A DNA stretch of 34,818 nucleotides from Actinomycetes bacterium (GTDB taxonomy: Bacteria; Actinomycetota; Actinomycetes; Actinomycetales; Microbacteriaceae): NCBI GenBank assembly GCA_023431405.1, contig JAEYVZ010000057.1, positions 1 through 34,818 of the forward strand, written 5' to 3'. The translations under genes and the position numbers were made by a program. This document shows, piece by piece, positions 16,631 through 25,622 of the stretch. The notes under the pieces are model-generated. The model ran no database searches. It was not told the DNA's origin and worked only from the letters and a program-made list of their open reading frames with translations. Positions within the stretch are counted from its first letter, which is position 1. The number at the start of each line of letters is the position of its first letter.

Positions 16631-16761
16631 CGCGTCGTAGAACGCTTCCCTCGCCGCCGGTCCCCACCGATGTCGGCTGACATTCTTCGTACGGCGACCC
16701 CGTGTGCGCATCCGCGCTCGGGCCACCGATCGAGTGCCACTGTGTGCTCAGAAATCTCTTC

Positions 16762-18354
16762 ATGACTGATACTTCCTTCCGCACGCTCGGCGTGCCCGCT
16801 CCGCTCCTCGAGGTCCTCGCCGCCGACGGCAAGACCTCCGCGTTCCCGATCCAGGTCGACACGCTTCCCGACACTCTCGCCGGGCGCGACGTGCTCGGCC
16901 GCGGCAAGACCGGCTCGGGCAAGACTCTCGCGTTCTCGATCCCGCTGGCCGCGCGCCTCGGCGGCGCGCTCGCCGGCGGTGCCCGTCGTCAGGGCCGCAT
17001 CCTCGGGCTCGTGCTCGCTCCGACACGGGAGCTCGCCACGCAGATCAACGCCACCCTCGAGCCGCTGGCCCGCGCCTACGGCATGACGACGACCACCATC
17101 TTCGGCGGCGTCAACCAGAGCCGTCAGGTCGCGGCGCTCAAGGCGGGCGTCGACATCGTGGTGGCCTGCCCGGGACGCCTCGAAGATCTCCTCCAGCAGC
17201 GCCACCTCACGCTCGACTCGGTCGAGATCACCGTGATCGACGAGGCAGACCACATGGCAGACCTCGGGTTCCTGCCCGCCGTCACCCGCATCCTCGACAA
17301 GACGCCGCGCGACGGACAGCGACTCCTGTTCAGTGCGACGCTCGACAACGGCGTCGACAAGCTCGTCGCCCGCTTCCTGCAGAACGAGGTGCTCCACTCG
17401 GTCGACGAGGCGCACTCGCCGGTCGCTGCGATGACGCACCACGTCTTCCACGTGGAGAGCCCGGATGCCAAGAAGGAACTCGTCCGCACCCTTGCGTCGG
17501 GCAAGGGCCGCCGCATCCTGTTCATGCGCACGAAGCACCACGCGAAGAAGCTCGCGCAGCAGCTGACCGCGCAGGGCATCCCCGCGGTCGACCTGCACGG
17601 CAACCTGTCGCAGCCCCAGCGCGATCGCAACCTCGCCGCGTTCTCCTCGGGTGCGGCGCGGGTGCTCGTCGCGACCGACGTCGCCGCGCGCGGCGTGCAC
17701 GTCGACGACGTCGAGCTCGTCATCCACGTCGACCCGCCGATGGAGCACAAGGCGTACCTGCACCGCTCCGGCCGCACCGCCCGTGCGGGCGCCGAGGGTT
17801 CGGTCGTGACGCTCGTGCTCCCCGGTCAGGAGAAGGACGTCAAGGACCTGCTTCGCAAGGCCGCGATCACTGCCACGCCCGTGCGCGTGACGGCGCAGTC
17901 GCCCGAGGTCGCAGACCTCGTGGGTGAAGTGGCCGCATACGTCGCCCCGGAGCCCAAGGCCGCCCCGCAGCGCGGCGGAGGCCGCAGCCAGGGCGCGAAC
18001 GCGCAGCGCAAGCGTGCCGCGCGCGAAGGTCAGCCCGAGGCCCGTCAGGGTGAGGCAGGTCGCGGCCGCGGTCGCGGTCGCGGTGCACAGGGATCGGGTC
18101 AGGGAGCGTCATCGGGCAACGGTCAGGCGCCCGCCCGCCGTCGTACCGACCGTTCGGGTCGCCCCGACGTCGCCGCGCACACCGACCGTTCGGTGCGCAC
18201 CGAACGCTCGCGCGCGTCGGCACGGCCGGCGCAGCAGCCTGCGGCATCCGGCAACGCCCGCACCACCGGGCGTCGCGCCAGCCAGCAGGGCGGCAAGCTC
18301 ACCGTCGGATCGGTCGTGCGCCAGAACGGTGCGGGCCGCCGCGGCGGTCGCTGA
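16762..18354 (+). CDS. DEAD-box ATP-dependent RNA helicase
   Basis: 530 residues from the ATG at 16762; an in-frame GTG at 16702 would add 20 residues unlike the family. Helicase motifs are in order: Q motif region with AFPIQ (27-31), motif I GRGKTGSGKT (Lys54), PTRELA, CPGRL, VIDEADHMADLGF, FSATL, ATDVAARGVHVDDV and HRSGRTARAG. The final 130 residues are basic and rich in Arg, Gly, Gln and Ala, with alternating RG (RGRGRGRG), typical of an RNA-binding tail in actinobacterial RhlE-like helicases. It probably unwinds structured RNA in ribosome assembly or mRNA decay and at low temperature (family knowledge). A leader of about 160 bases suggests post-transcriptional control. A strong hairpin follows the stop. 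Confidence 0.95.
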   Translation: MTDTSFRTLGVPAPLLEVLAADGKTSAFPIQVDTLPDTLAGRDVLGRGKTGSGKTLAFSIPLAARLGGALAGGARRQGRILGLVLAPTRELATQINATLEPLARAYGMTTTTIFGGVNQSRQVAALKAGVDIVVACPGRLEDLLQQRHLTLDSVEITVIDEADHMADLGFLPAVTRILDKTPRDGQRLLFSATLDNGVDKLVARFLQNEVLHSVDEAHSPVAAMTHHVFHVESPDAKKELVRTLASGKGRRILFMRTKHHAKKLAQQLTAQGIPAVDLHGNLSQPQRDRNLAAFSSGAARVLVATDVAARGVHVDDVELVIHVDPPMEHKAYLHRSGRTARAGAEGSVVTLVLPGQEKDVKDLLRKAAITATPVRVTAQSPEVADLVGEVAAYVAPEPKAAPQRGGGRSQGANAQRKRAAREGQPEARQGEAGRGRGRGRGAQGSGQGASSGNGQAPARRRTDRSGRPDVAAHTDRSVRTERSRASARPAQQPAASGNARTTGRRASQQGGKLTVGSVVRQNGAGRRGGR

Positions 18355-18374
18355 CCGGCATTCTTCTCGCGTGA

Positions 18375-18402
18375 GGCGCGGGCTCCTTCGGGGGCCCGCG
18401 CC
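18375..18402. terminator. Intrinsic-type hairpin between convergent genes
   Basis: A 12-base stem (GGCGCGGGCTCC at 18375-18386 with GGGGCCCGCGCC at 18391-18402, one G-T pair) encloses a TTCG tetraloop, which is very stable as RNA. There is no T run on either side. It lies between the helicase stop and the GMC oxidoreductase stop and may terminate both. Confidence 0.7.
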
Positions 18403-18424
18403 TTCGTCGCTGTGCGGGCGCGTT

Positions 18425-20047
18425 TCAGCGGCCCTGCCGCAGCAGGTCGGCGGCCACCTCGCCGATGACGATCGCCGGGGCGTTCGTGTGGCCGCGGATG
18501 ACGGTGGGCATCACCGACGCGTCCGCGACCCGCAGCCCGGCGACGCCGCGCACGCGCAGCTCGGGATCGACGACGGATGCCGCATCCTCTCCCATGCGTG
18601 CCGTTCCCACCGGGTGGTAGAGCGTGTGCGAGTAGCGCCGCAGCGACAGCTCGATCCGCTCGGCGGGGGTCATGCGCTCGCCGCCTTCCGGCTGCACCCA
18701 GCCGCCGGTCGTCACCGCTCGCAGCGCCGTCGTCGACAGGAGACGCTCGCACTCGAGGAGTCCGGCGCGCAGTGTCTGCTCGTCGATGCCCTCGGGGTCG
18801 GTCAGATAGCGGGGGTCGATGAGGGCTGCGGCTGACGGGTCGGCGGAGGCGAGACGGATGGTTCCGCGGCTGCGTGGCCGCAGCAGGATCGCGCCGACCG
18901 TGATGCCCTCGCCCGGCAGCGGCACGAGTCCTTCGCCCACGTAGGGTGCTGCGGCGAAGATGATCTCGATGTCGGGGAGCCCTGCCGGGGCGCCCGCCGC
19001 ATCCGCACGGTCGGTGCGGATGAAGCCGTACGCCTCGGCCACGTTCGAGGTCAGCATCCCTCGGCGTCGTGCCAGGTACCGCCCGAGCTCGCCCACCCGC
19101 TCCGCGCCGTACAGGGTTCCGCCGCGGGCGGCGGGGGCAAGGCCGGCCACCAGGTGGTCTTGCAGGTTCTCGCCGACGCCGGGGGAGTCGACCCGCACGT
19201 CGATGCCGTGATCCCGGAGGTGATCGGCGGGACCGATGCCGCTGAGCATCAGCAGCTGAGGCGTGTTGATCGCACCGCCGCACAGCACCACCTCGCGCCG
19301 CGCGCGGGCGACCCGACGGATGCCGCCCGCCTCCCACTCGACCCCGGTCGCGCGCGGTGTGCCGTCATCCGTGCGGAACAGCACGCGATGCACGAGCGCC
19401 CCGGTCACCACCCGCAGGCCGCGGCGCCGCAGTGCGGGGCGGAGATAGGCGTCGGCGGTCGAGGCTCGTGCCCCGCGTCGCTGGGTCACTCGCGTCTGCG
19501 AGAACCCCTGGTGGTCGGGGAGGTTCGCCGGGGTGACCGGGTGCCCGAGCTCGCGGGCGGCGGCGAGGAAGGCTGCCGTGTGCGGACGCGGATCGCGCTG
19601 ATGCTCGACGGGCTGCGCTCCAGCGTCGCCCTGGGTGGGGTCGGCCGGATCGTCGGTGCGCTCCACCCTCCGGAAGAACGGCACGAGACTCTCCCACGAC
19701 CACCGGTCGCCGGCCGTCTCCGCCCACTCGTCGTAGTCGGCGGCGAACCCGCGGATCCACATCATCGCGTTGAGCGACGACGACCCGCCGAGCGTCTTGC
19801 CCCGCGGCCAGTAGATGCGGCGTCCGTCGAGTTCCGCCTGCGGGACGGTGTCGTAGTTCCAGTCGTACGCGCCGCGGAAGAGCTTCGAGAACGCCGCAGG
19901 AACGTGCAGCTCCAGCGCACGGTCGACCGCGCCCGCCTCCAGGAGGAGCACGGAGACGGTCGGGTCTTCGCTGAGCCGCGCGGCCACGGCGGCCCCGGCA
20001 GACCCCGCGCCGACCACGATGTAGTCGGCGACGAGATCGGGTGTCAT
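18425..20047 (-). CDS. GMC-family FAD oxidoreductase (choline/alcohol dehydrogenase-like)
   Basis: 540 residues from the ATG at 20047, which overlaps the upstream stop as ATGA; the frame stays open far upstream but only as the antisense-frame shadow of the aldehyde dehydrogenase gene. The FAD-binding Rossmann motif DYIVVGAGSAGAAVAARLSE is at residues 8-27, the GMC signature GKTLGGSSSLNAMMWIRG follows, and the second signature is CGGAINTPQLLMLSGIGP. The catalytic His is in YHPVGTARMG, with the C-terminal GHTNAPAIVIGE. Family members oxidise alcohols such as choline or polyethylene glycol; the substrate here cannot be read. The product aldehyde would be handled by the co-transcribed aldehyde dehydrogenase (inference). 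Confidence 0.94.
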   Translation of the reverse strand: MTPDLVADYIVVGAGSAGAAVAARLSEDPTVSVLLLEAGAVDRALELHVPAAFSKLFRGAYDWNYDTVPQAELDGRRIYWPRGKTLGGSSSLNAMMWIRGFAADYDEWAETAGDRWSWESLVPFFRRVERTDDPADPTQGDAGAQPVEHQRDPRPHTAAFLAAARELGHPVTPANLPDHQGFSQTRVTQRRGARASTADAYLRPALRRRGLRVVTGALVHRVLFRTDDGTPRATGVEWEAGGIRRVARARREVVLCGGAINTPQLLMLSGIGPADHLRDHGIDVRVDSPGVGENLQDHLVAGLAPAARGGTLYGAERVGELGRYLARRRGMLTSNVAEAYGFIRTDRADAAGAPAGLPDIEIIFAAAPYVGEGLVPLPGEGITVGAILLRPRSRGTIRLASADPSAAALIDPRYLTDPEGIDEQTLRAGLLECERLLSTTALRAVTTGGWVQPEGGERMTPAERIELSLRRYSHTLYHPVGTARMGEDAASVVDPELRVRGVAGLRVADASVMPTVIRGHTNAPAIVIGEVAADLLRQGR

Positions 20048-21825
20048 GCCCGGAAGGCCTTCACGAGCGTGACGATCAGGCGCGGCACGCTGCCGTCGAT
20101 GCGGAAGCGGGTGAGCCCCTCCGACACGGCCGCACCGGTCTTCGCGGTCACGAACCACGGCGGCTTGGGCAGCACCGAGAGGCCGCCATGCTGCAACAGG
20201 GTGCGGATCGACCGCGGGAACGGGCGGAACGGGCCCCGCACGACGGTGCGCTCCACTCGGTCGAGGAGGAACGCGTTGTGCACGACGCCGATGCCGCTGG
20301 GAGCATCGTCGACGGTGCCGCCGGGGAAGGCGCCCCACGTGGCGGTGGGGGTGAGGAATCCGAACGCCGTCCAGGCGTTGATCGCGACCGTGCCGTAGCG
20401 GAGGTCGGCCATCGCCCGCTCGAAGCCGCTGCCGAGGCTGCGCTGAGTGGCCGGGTCGATCAGCACGTTCGCGCCGAGAGTGCCGACGAGACGGTCGTTG
20501 GCGTGAGCCACGGCCGCGTCGACGAAGGCGAGCCCGTCGCCGGGCAGCGAGACGACACCCAGCACGGGCGCGAAGTACTCGGTCTGCTCGATCGGGTCGC
20601 GGTCGTCTTCGCCGGTGACGACGAGAGCACGCGTACCGTCGGCGCACCAGGCGGCATCCGGGTAGTCGTTGCGCGCGGCGTCGAGCTTCGAGTCGCTGTT
20701 CGGATACCAGACGGGGCGCCTCGGTGCGCGCGCGTACGCCGCGTGCAGCTCCCGCAGGAAGGCCTCGCGCTGCGCCCAGTCGGAGCTCACGATCACCACC
20801 TGCCCCGCGATGCAGTTGTGCCCGGAGTTCTGCAGGCGCATCGTCACGATGTGCTCGGCCTGGAAGCGCAGATCGGCGGGCGACCATTCGCCGGGAACGA
20901 CGATGATCGGCGACACCCCGCCGAGCTCTGCAGTGATCGGGACGGTGAGGCTCGGGACGATCGCGCGGAACGTCGACTCGGCGCCCGTGATGTGCACGTG
21001 GGCGATCGACGGATGCCGCGTGAGGTACGCACCCACGTCGCCGCCGCCGCGCACGATCCGCAGGAAGCCGGGTTCGATGAGAGGGGCGAGGGCCCGCTCG
21101 AACACCGGCACGAGCGGGTCTTGCGTGGGGTTGACCTTGAGCACCACCGTGCGGTTGGAGGCGAGGAGCTCGTACAGCACGTCGAGGAAGGGGATGGCGG
21201 CGACGTTGCCGGCGCCGAGCACGACCCCCACGCCGCCCGGAGTGGCGGGGTCGAGCTGCGCGAGGCCGGAGGTGCGCCGGGCCTCCGACGGCGTGACGCC
21301 CGGTTCGAGCCACACCTCGGTCGTGTACCCCGACAGGATCAGGCTGTCGATCGGCGACAGCGGCGAGGTGTGCACGACGGTACGGGCGCCCGGCGCGGAG
21401 CCGAGCCTCGCCCCGGCGATGGGGCTGCGACCGTCGGCGAGGGCGCCGAGCGTGTCGGCGTACGCATCGAGTGCGACGATGGCCGCGTACGGACCGGAAA
21501 GCCACTCCTCGCCCCGCAGTGCGTGTCCCGGAGGCAGTCCCTTCGACGTGGATGCCACGTCCGCCCACTCGGCGGCGACGGCCCCCACGGTCGATCGGAG
21601 CCGTCGCATCAGCGTCTGCCGCTGGCGCAGCGACAGCAGCGCCCACGTGTGCGAGCCTTTCGACACCGCTTCGATGGCGGCATCGACCCTGGCGCGCTCG
21701 GCGTCGGCAAGCGAGGGGGGCGCGGCGGGAGACTTCGCCGGTGACTTCTTCGACGACGGGGTCTTCGGTGCCGATGTCTTCGGTGCCGGGGTCTTCGCGG
21801 TGGCGTTCTTCGCGGTCGGGGTCAC
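20044..21825 (-). CDS. Aldehyde dehydrogenase family protein with Lys/Pro/Ala-rich N-terminal tail
   Basis: 593 residues from a GTG preceded by AAGGAG at 6 bases. Residues 1-37 are a low-complexity tail of KTPAPK/KSPAK repeats, resembling histone H1-like tails rather than an export signal. The ALDH core follows with general base Glu300 (TAELGGVSP) and catalytic Cys338 (NSGHNCIAGQ). A C-terminal extension of about 75 residues (after SGIGVVHNAF) goes beyond the usual ALDH end. It should oxidise an aldehyde to the acid with NAD(P). The stop overlaps the GMC oxidoreductase start, implying consecutive oxidation steps. TAGGCT at 21852-21857 on this strand is a possible -10 box. Confidence 0.92.
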   Translation of the reverse strand: MTPTAKNATAKTPAPKTSAPKTPSSKKSPAKSPAAPPSLADAERARVDAAIEAVSKGSHTWALLSLRQRQTLMRRLRSTVGAVAAEWADVASTSKGLPPGHALRGEEWLSGPYAAIVALDAYADTLGALADGRSPIAGARLGSAPGARTVVHTSPLSPIDSLILSGYTTEVWLEPGVTPSEARRTSGLAQLDPATPGGVGVVLGAGNVAAIPFLDVLYELLASNRTVVLKVNPTQDPLVPVFERALAPLIEPGFLRIVRGGGDVGAYLTRHPSIAHVHITGAESTFRAIVPSLTVPITAELGGVSPIIVVPGEWSPADLRFQAEHIVTMRLQNSGHNCIAGQVVIVSSDWAQREAFLRELHAAYARAPRRPVWYPNSDSKLDAARNDYPDAAWCADGTRALVVTGEDDRDPIEQTEYFAPVLGVVSLPGDGLAFVDAAVAHANDRLVGTLGANVLIDPATQRSLGSGFERAMADLRYGTVAINAWTAFGFLTPTATWGAFPGGTVDDAPSGIGVVHNAFLLDRVERTVVRGPFRPFPRSIRTLLQHGGLSVLPKPPWFVTAKTGAAVSEGLTRFRIDGSVPRLIVTLVKAFRA

Positions 21826-21884
21826 GGCGCTCTCCTTCGGGCAGACACTTCAGCCTACGGTGACACCCGGTGCCGCGGGCGATG

Positions 21885-23330
21885 TCACTCGATGTCTTCG
21901 CGGCGGAGTCCGTAGCGAAGCAGGGTGAGCAGGCTCACGGCGACGAGGGCGGCTGGCACGACGCTGAAGCTGATCACGATCCCGGCGATCGCCTCGCCCG
22001 GTTGCGTCACCTGCTGGCCGGCGGTGCGCTCGACGTACCCGGTGACGGCCAGCACGACCGCGAGCACCGTCGCGCCCAGGGCGAACCCCGTCGTCTCACC
22101 GGCGGTCCACACACCGCCGAACGCACCGGCGCGACCGGGCCCGTGCAGCTTCGCATCGTGGCTGATGACATCGGGGAGCATCGCCATCGGAAGCGACTGC
22201 ATCCCCGCATACGCGATGCCCGCGACCGCGACCGACGCGTACAACCACAGCCCCGGCGACCAGAGCGCGCCGAGCGTCGTCAGCGCTGCCACGGCGAACA
22301 GGGCGCTCGCCAGCGCGAACGCCCACTCCTTGCCGACCCGCCGGGCGAACACGCCCCACGCGGGGGCTGCCAGCAGTGCGGGCGCGATGAGCGCCACGAA
22401 CAGGTAGGTGACGGCATCCTCCGACTTCAGCACCCACGTCGCCAGGTACTGGGCGCCTGCGAGCATGAGACCCGTCGCGAGCGCCTGCAGCACGAAGGTC
22501 GTCAGCAAGGCGCGGAACGGCTGGCTGCGACGCAGCGTCTCGCCCGCTGCGCGGAAGTTGTCGCGCACGCCGCCGCCGGGAGTCGACGCGTCGGGGCCCA
22601 CCCGGTGCGAACGCCGGTCGCCCACCGCCTCGGCCACGAGCTCCGCCGCCTCCGCCGAGCTGGTGCCGGCGGCGGCCATCGCCGACCGCACGCGCGACGC
22701 GCGGGCCGCGACACCGGTGGCCACCAGCATCCCGAGGCCGATCACCACGCCCGCCACGACACCCATGAGCAGGTAGCCGGTGGTGGGATCGCCCGTGACG
22801 CGCCGCAGCACGGGGCCGCCCGCTCCGAAGAGGAGGATCGCGAACGTCAGCACCACCACACGCCAGGTGAGCAGCCGGGTGCGGGCGTCGTAGCTGCCGG
22901 TGAGCTCAGCGGGAAGTGCGATGTACGGCACCTGGAACAGGCTGAAGGCCGTCGCCGTGGCGATGAACGCGAGCAGCACCCAGATGGCGCCCACCGCCGG
23001 GGCGAGGCCGGGCGGCACGGCGAACGTGAGCGCGAACAGCACCGGCAGGGCGAGTGACCCGATGAGCATGAGACGGCGACGAGTGCCCCGGCGCGCCAGG
23101 TCGGCGTCGCTCAGGGCGCCGACCACCGGGTCGATGACGACATCCCAGATCTTCGCCGCCGTGACGATCACCCCGGCCAGCAGAGCCGTCACCCCGAGAT
23201 TGTCGGTGAGGTAGTAGGTGAGCACGAGGCCCGGCAGCGTGCCGAACCCGCCCGTGCCGATCGAGCCGATCGCATAACGCGACACGATGCGGCGGGACAA
23301 GGGCGGTGCGGACGGAGCAGCGTCGCTCAT
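21885..23330 (-). CDS. GPH-type MFS sugar/cation symporter
   Basis: 481 residues with about 12 membrane segments. The family features are the N-terminal YAIGSIGTGGFGTLPGLVLTYY and DPVVGALSDADLARRGTRRR, the loop 2-3 signature of the glycoside-pentoside-hexuronide group. A central cytoplasmic loop (about 225-270) is polar and Ala/Arg rich. The substrate cannot be told; melibiose, xyloside and glucuronide carriers belong here. TAGGCT at 23337-23342 ends 6 bases before the ATG without a Shine-Dalgarno, so the message is probably leaderless and the gene stands alone from the ALDH operon downstream (59-base gap). Confidence 0.9.
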   Translation of the reverse strand: MSDAAPSAPPLSRRIVSRYAIGSIGTGGFGTLPGLVLTYYLTDNLGVTALLAGVIVTAAKIWDVVIDPVVGALSDADLARRGTRRRLMLIGSLALPVLFALTFAVPPGLAPAVGAIWVLLAFIATATAFSLFQVPYIALPAELTGSYDARTRLLTWRVVVLTFAILLFGAGGPVLRRVTGDPTTGYLLMGVVAGVVIGLGMLVATGVAARASRVRSAMAAAGTSSAEAAELVAEAVGDRRSHRVGPDASTPGGGVRDNFRAAGETLRRSQPFRALLTTFVLQALATGLMLAGAQYLATWVLKSEDAVTYLFVALIAPALLAAPAWGVFARRVGKEWAFALASALFAVAALTTLGALWSPGLWLYASVAVAGIAYAGMQSLPMAMLPDVISHDAKLHGPGRAGAFGGVWTAGETTGFALGATVLAVVLAVTGYVERTAGQQVTQPGEAIAGIVISFSVVPAALVAVSLLTLLRYGLRREDIE

Positions 23331-23478
23331 GCCGTCAGCCTACGGGGAGGTGTGCCCGGGACGGCTAGGTGGTCAGCATGAACGGTGCGTGAGGTCAAGG
23401 AGGTCGAGTGTCTGGTCGATGATTCCGGCCGGCGCTTGAGTCGTGGTGTCGGTAATCGAGCATCACGAAGGGCAATCC

Positions 23479-23859
23479 ATGACCGCGCATATCGAAGCAC
23501 CGCGACAGCAACGACGTTGGGCATGCGTCCTCGCCGGGTCGCTGCTCATCGGGGCCTTCCTTCCCATGCTCGATGGCCTTCCCGCAAGGGCCGCGACGCC
23601 GCGGATCTGCATCTCGACCAAGACTGTCGATGGCGGCTCGGATTTCTTCGAGCGGCGGTGGCGCCAGAGCGTGGCGAATCACTGCGGTCATTCATTCCGT
23701 ATCCAGGTCGGCTACACGTCGTTCTACGGTGACCAGATCAAGACGGGCTGGACGGCGTGCAAGACGCTGGGCGGTGCATCGACGTTGACGTATCGCTGGA
23801 GCAGGAACAACTTCACCGGTAACGGCGATGCGCCGACCGGGAAGTGGCGCGTCTGTTGA
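23479..23859 (+). CDS. Small secreted four-cysteine protein, unknown function
   Basis: 126 residues from the ATG at 23479, preceded by GAAGGG at suitable distance; an in-frame GTG at 23443 would extend a non-signal sequence. A signal peptide is clear: basic RQQRRW, hydrophobic VLAGSLLIGAFLPML, and a likely cut after LPARA. The mature part is about 85 residues with four Cys (ICIST, NHCGH, TACKT and the C-terminal RVC), enough for two disulfides, and many aromatic and basic residues. I recognise no family. The small size, export, disulfides and lower-GC surroundings suggest an extracellular effector, inhibitor or antimicrobial protein, but this is inference only. It converges on the flippase gene with 22 bases between. 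Confidence 0.8.
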   Translation: MTAHIEAPRQQRRWACVLAGSLLIGAFLPMLDGLPARAATPRICISTKTVDGGSDFFERRWRQSVANHCGHSFRIQVGYTSFYGDQIKTGWTACKTLGGASTLTYRWSRNNFTGNGDAPTGKWRVC

Positions 23860-23866
23860 CCGGTCG

Positions 23867-23880
23867 AGTGCTCAAGCACT
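23867..23880. terminator. Short palindrome between convergent stops
   Basis: AGTGCT (23867-23872) and AGCACT (23875-23880) are inverted copies separated by two bases; as RNA it gives a five-pair stem with a four-base loop. It fills the gap between the secreted-protein stop and the flippase stop and may be a weak bidirectional terminator. Confidence 0.3.
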
Positions 23881-23881
23881 G

Positions 23882-25489
23882 CTACGCGGCCGAGCGCCGC
23901 CTGAGCATGCGGAATGCCTGCTGCAATTCGGGCGTGCGCAACAGAGCGAGCAGGGCGACATAGACGGCGATCGCCGTCGTCATGATCAGCCCGGCTCCTG
24001 CGGCCGCGCTCAACGGTGTCAGCATCATCCAGCCGTTCTCACGGTCGGCCAGCAGAAACACGCACCACCCTGCCGCCGCGGCCGGTATCGCGCTCGCGGC
24101 GCTCCGCACGAGCGACCGTCCCCACCATCGGATGGAGTTGGAGAGATGCCGGCTGACGAGGACGAGAGCCAAAAGTGTCTGCAGGGCCGTCGCCGATGAC
24201 TGGGTCAGCGCGACCGCGGCTGCAAGATGCGTGATGGGAAGGGTGCCCGCGTGTGCCCACCACGACGCGGCTGTGCTTCCGGCGACCACGAGTACGCATT
24301 GGACGAGGGTGAAAAGGAGCGGGGTCCGAGTGTCGCCGTGCGCGTAGAAGATCCTGAGGGTCATGTACTGAATCGCCAACGGGAGGAGCCCGATGAGGTA
24401 CGCGCATAGCACCCACGCGGCGAGAAGGGCATCGTCGGGGCCTGTGGTGAAGATTCTCGACACCGGTACGGAAGCGGCGCACAGTGCCGCGGCCGCTCCG
24501 AGAACCAGAAGACCGAGCATACGGATGCCGAGCGCGAAGTCGGACAGAAGGCGTTCGTGGTTGCCGAGCGCGACATCCTTGCTGAAACGTGTGAAGAACG
24601 GGGTCCCGATGGAGACCACGATCAAAGAGAACGGCAACATGAAGATGAGCCAGGCGTTGCTCAGCACGGTGGCGGCAGATGCTTCCCCGGATGCGCTGTT
24701 CACGATGCGGTTCTGGATGAGCCCCGTGGCGAGGCTCGCGACAGCCATCAGCAGGGTCCATCCTGCCGAGTAACCCATCGTGCGCAACCCGAAGCCTCGC
24801 CAGTGGAAGTCCACCCGGAAGAGGAACCCGGATCGTCGCCAGAACCAGCACACGGCGATCAGCTGGATCGCGATGCCGCCAGACATGACGCATCCCAGCG
24901 CGGCGATCATGGTCGGCGACCAGTCGTCGACTTCCGTGAGCCCGGTACCGCACACAGCTCCGATGACAAGCAGTCCCGCTGTCGTGGTGATGTTGTTGGC
25001 GATCGGTGCCCAGGCGTGCGGGCCGAAGACGCCCCGAGCATTGAGTGCCTCTCCCACAACCGCATACATCCCGTAGAAGAAGACTTGTGGCACGCACCAC
25101 AGTGCGAAGCCCGTGGCGAGAGCAGCCTGCGCCCCGCCGTGTGGTAGCTGCAGGTTCATCAGGAGCGGGGAAAGTGCTGCTGCGACCACTGTCGCCGCCG
25201 CTGCGAGCGTGCCCCCCAGCGTGATCAGCTTCGAAGTCAGGCGATCGTCTCGTTCCGCGGCCATTCGGGGGACGAGGACGGCACTGAGGACTCCCACGGA
25301 CAGCAGTGTGTAGATGCTGTTGGGGAGTTGGTTGGCGACAGTGAATGCGTCAGCGGACGCCGACGACACGGATCCGATGACCAAGACGAGGACGACGGTT
25401 CGCACGATGCCTGTGGCTCGCGACAGGAACGTGCCCACGCCGATCCGGAGACTGGCGCGGCCGACTGATCCCGAGGGGATTGCTGACAT
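23882..25489 (-). CDS. MurJ/MviN-like lipid flippase, probable accessory copy
   Basis: 535 residues with about 14 membrane segments of the MOP exporter superfamily. The MurJ-type pattern is clear in VANQLPNSIYTLLSVGVLSAVLVPRM (only the middle part is diagnostic) and LIFMLPFSLIVVSIGTPFFTRFSKD. Such proteins flip lipid-linked muropeptide or polysaccharide precursors across the membrane. In related genomes the essential murJ usually lies near the chromosome origin with trxB and parAB; none of those is here, so this is probably a paralogue (inference). The coding sequence looks less GC-rich than its neighbours. TAGGCT at 25496-25501 is 6 bases before the ATG, so the mRNA is probably leaderless. 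Confidence 0.88.
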   Translation of the reverse strand: MSAIPSGSVGRASLRIGVGTFLSRATGIVRTVVLVLVIGSVSSASADAFTVANQLPNSIYTLLSVGVLSAVLVPRMAAERDDRLTSKLITLGGTLAAAATVVAAALSPLLMNLQLPHGGAQAALATGFALWCVPQVFFYGMYAVVGEALNARGVFGPHAWAPIANNITTTAGLLVIGAVCGTGLTEVDDWSPTMIAALGCVMSGGIAIQLIAVCWFWRRSGFLFRVDFHWRGFGLRTMGYSAGWTLLMAVASLATGLIQNRIVNSASGEASAATVLSNAWLIFMLPFSLIVVSIGTPFFTRFSKDVALGNHERLLSDFALGIRMLGLLVLGAAAALCAASVPVSRIFTTGPDDALLAAWVLCAYLIGLLPLAIQYMTLRIFYAHGDTRTPLLFTLVQCVLVVAGSTAASWWAHAGTLPITHLAAAVALTQSSATALQTLLALVLVSRHLSNSIRWWGRSLVRSAASAIPAAAAGWCVFLLADRENGWMMLTPLSAAAGAGLIMTTAIAVYVALLALLRTPELQQAFRMLRRRSAA

Positions 25490-25596
25490 CGCGTCAGCCT
25501 AGGAGCCTGTCCGCCCCGGTTCGGCGCTTCCCGTATTGATTCAGCCAAGGGTACGTGGGCCTGTGGATAGATCCCCGATAAGGCCGAGCGGAACGG

Positions 25597-25602
25597 TACC
25601 GT
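25597..25602 (+). promoter_or_regulatory. Candidate -10 box of the XRE regulator gene
   Basis: TACCGT, matching TANNNT. It would give a leader of about 73 bases that includes the hairpin at 25623-25652 and the GAGGAG ribosome binding site. No good -35 is seen. Confidence 0.3.
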
Positions 25603-25622
25603 GCTCCGTGCAAATGCATGCT

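Noticed and set aside
20048..21646. Extension of the GMC oxidoreductase frame into a 1073-codon protein
   Set aside because: The extension is the off-frame of the aldehyde dehydrogenase gene, rich in Arg and His; the FAD motif begins right after the ATG at 20047.
20041..21744. 567-codon plus-strand frame opposite the aldehyde dehydrogenase
   Set aside because: Antisense shadow with no domain; the ALDH catalytic residues are intact on the minus strand.
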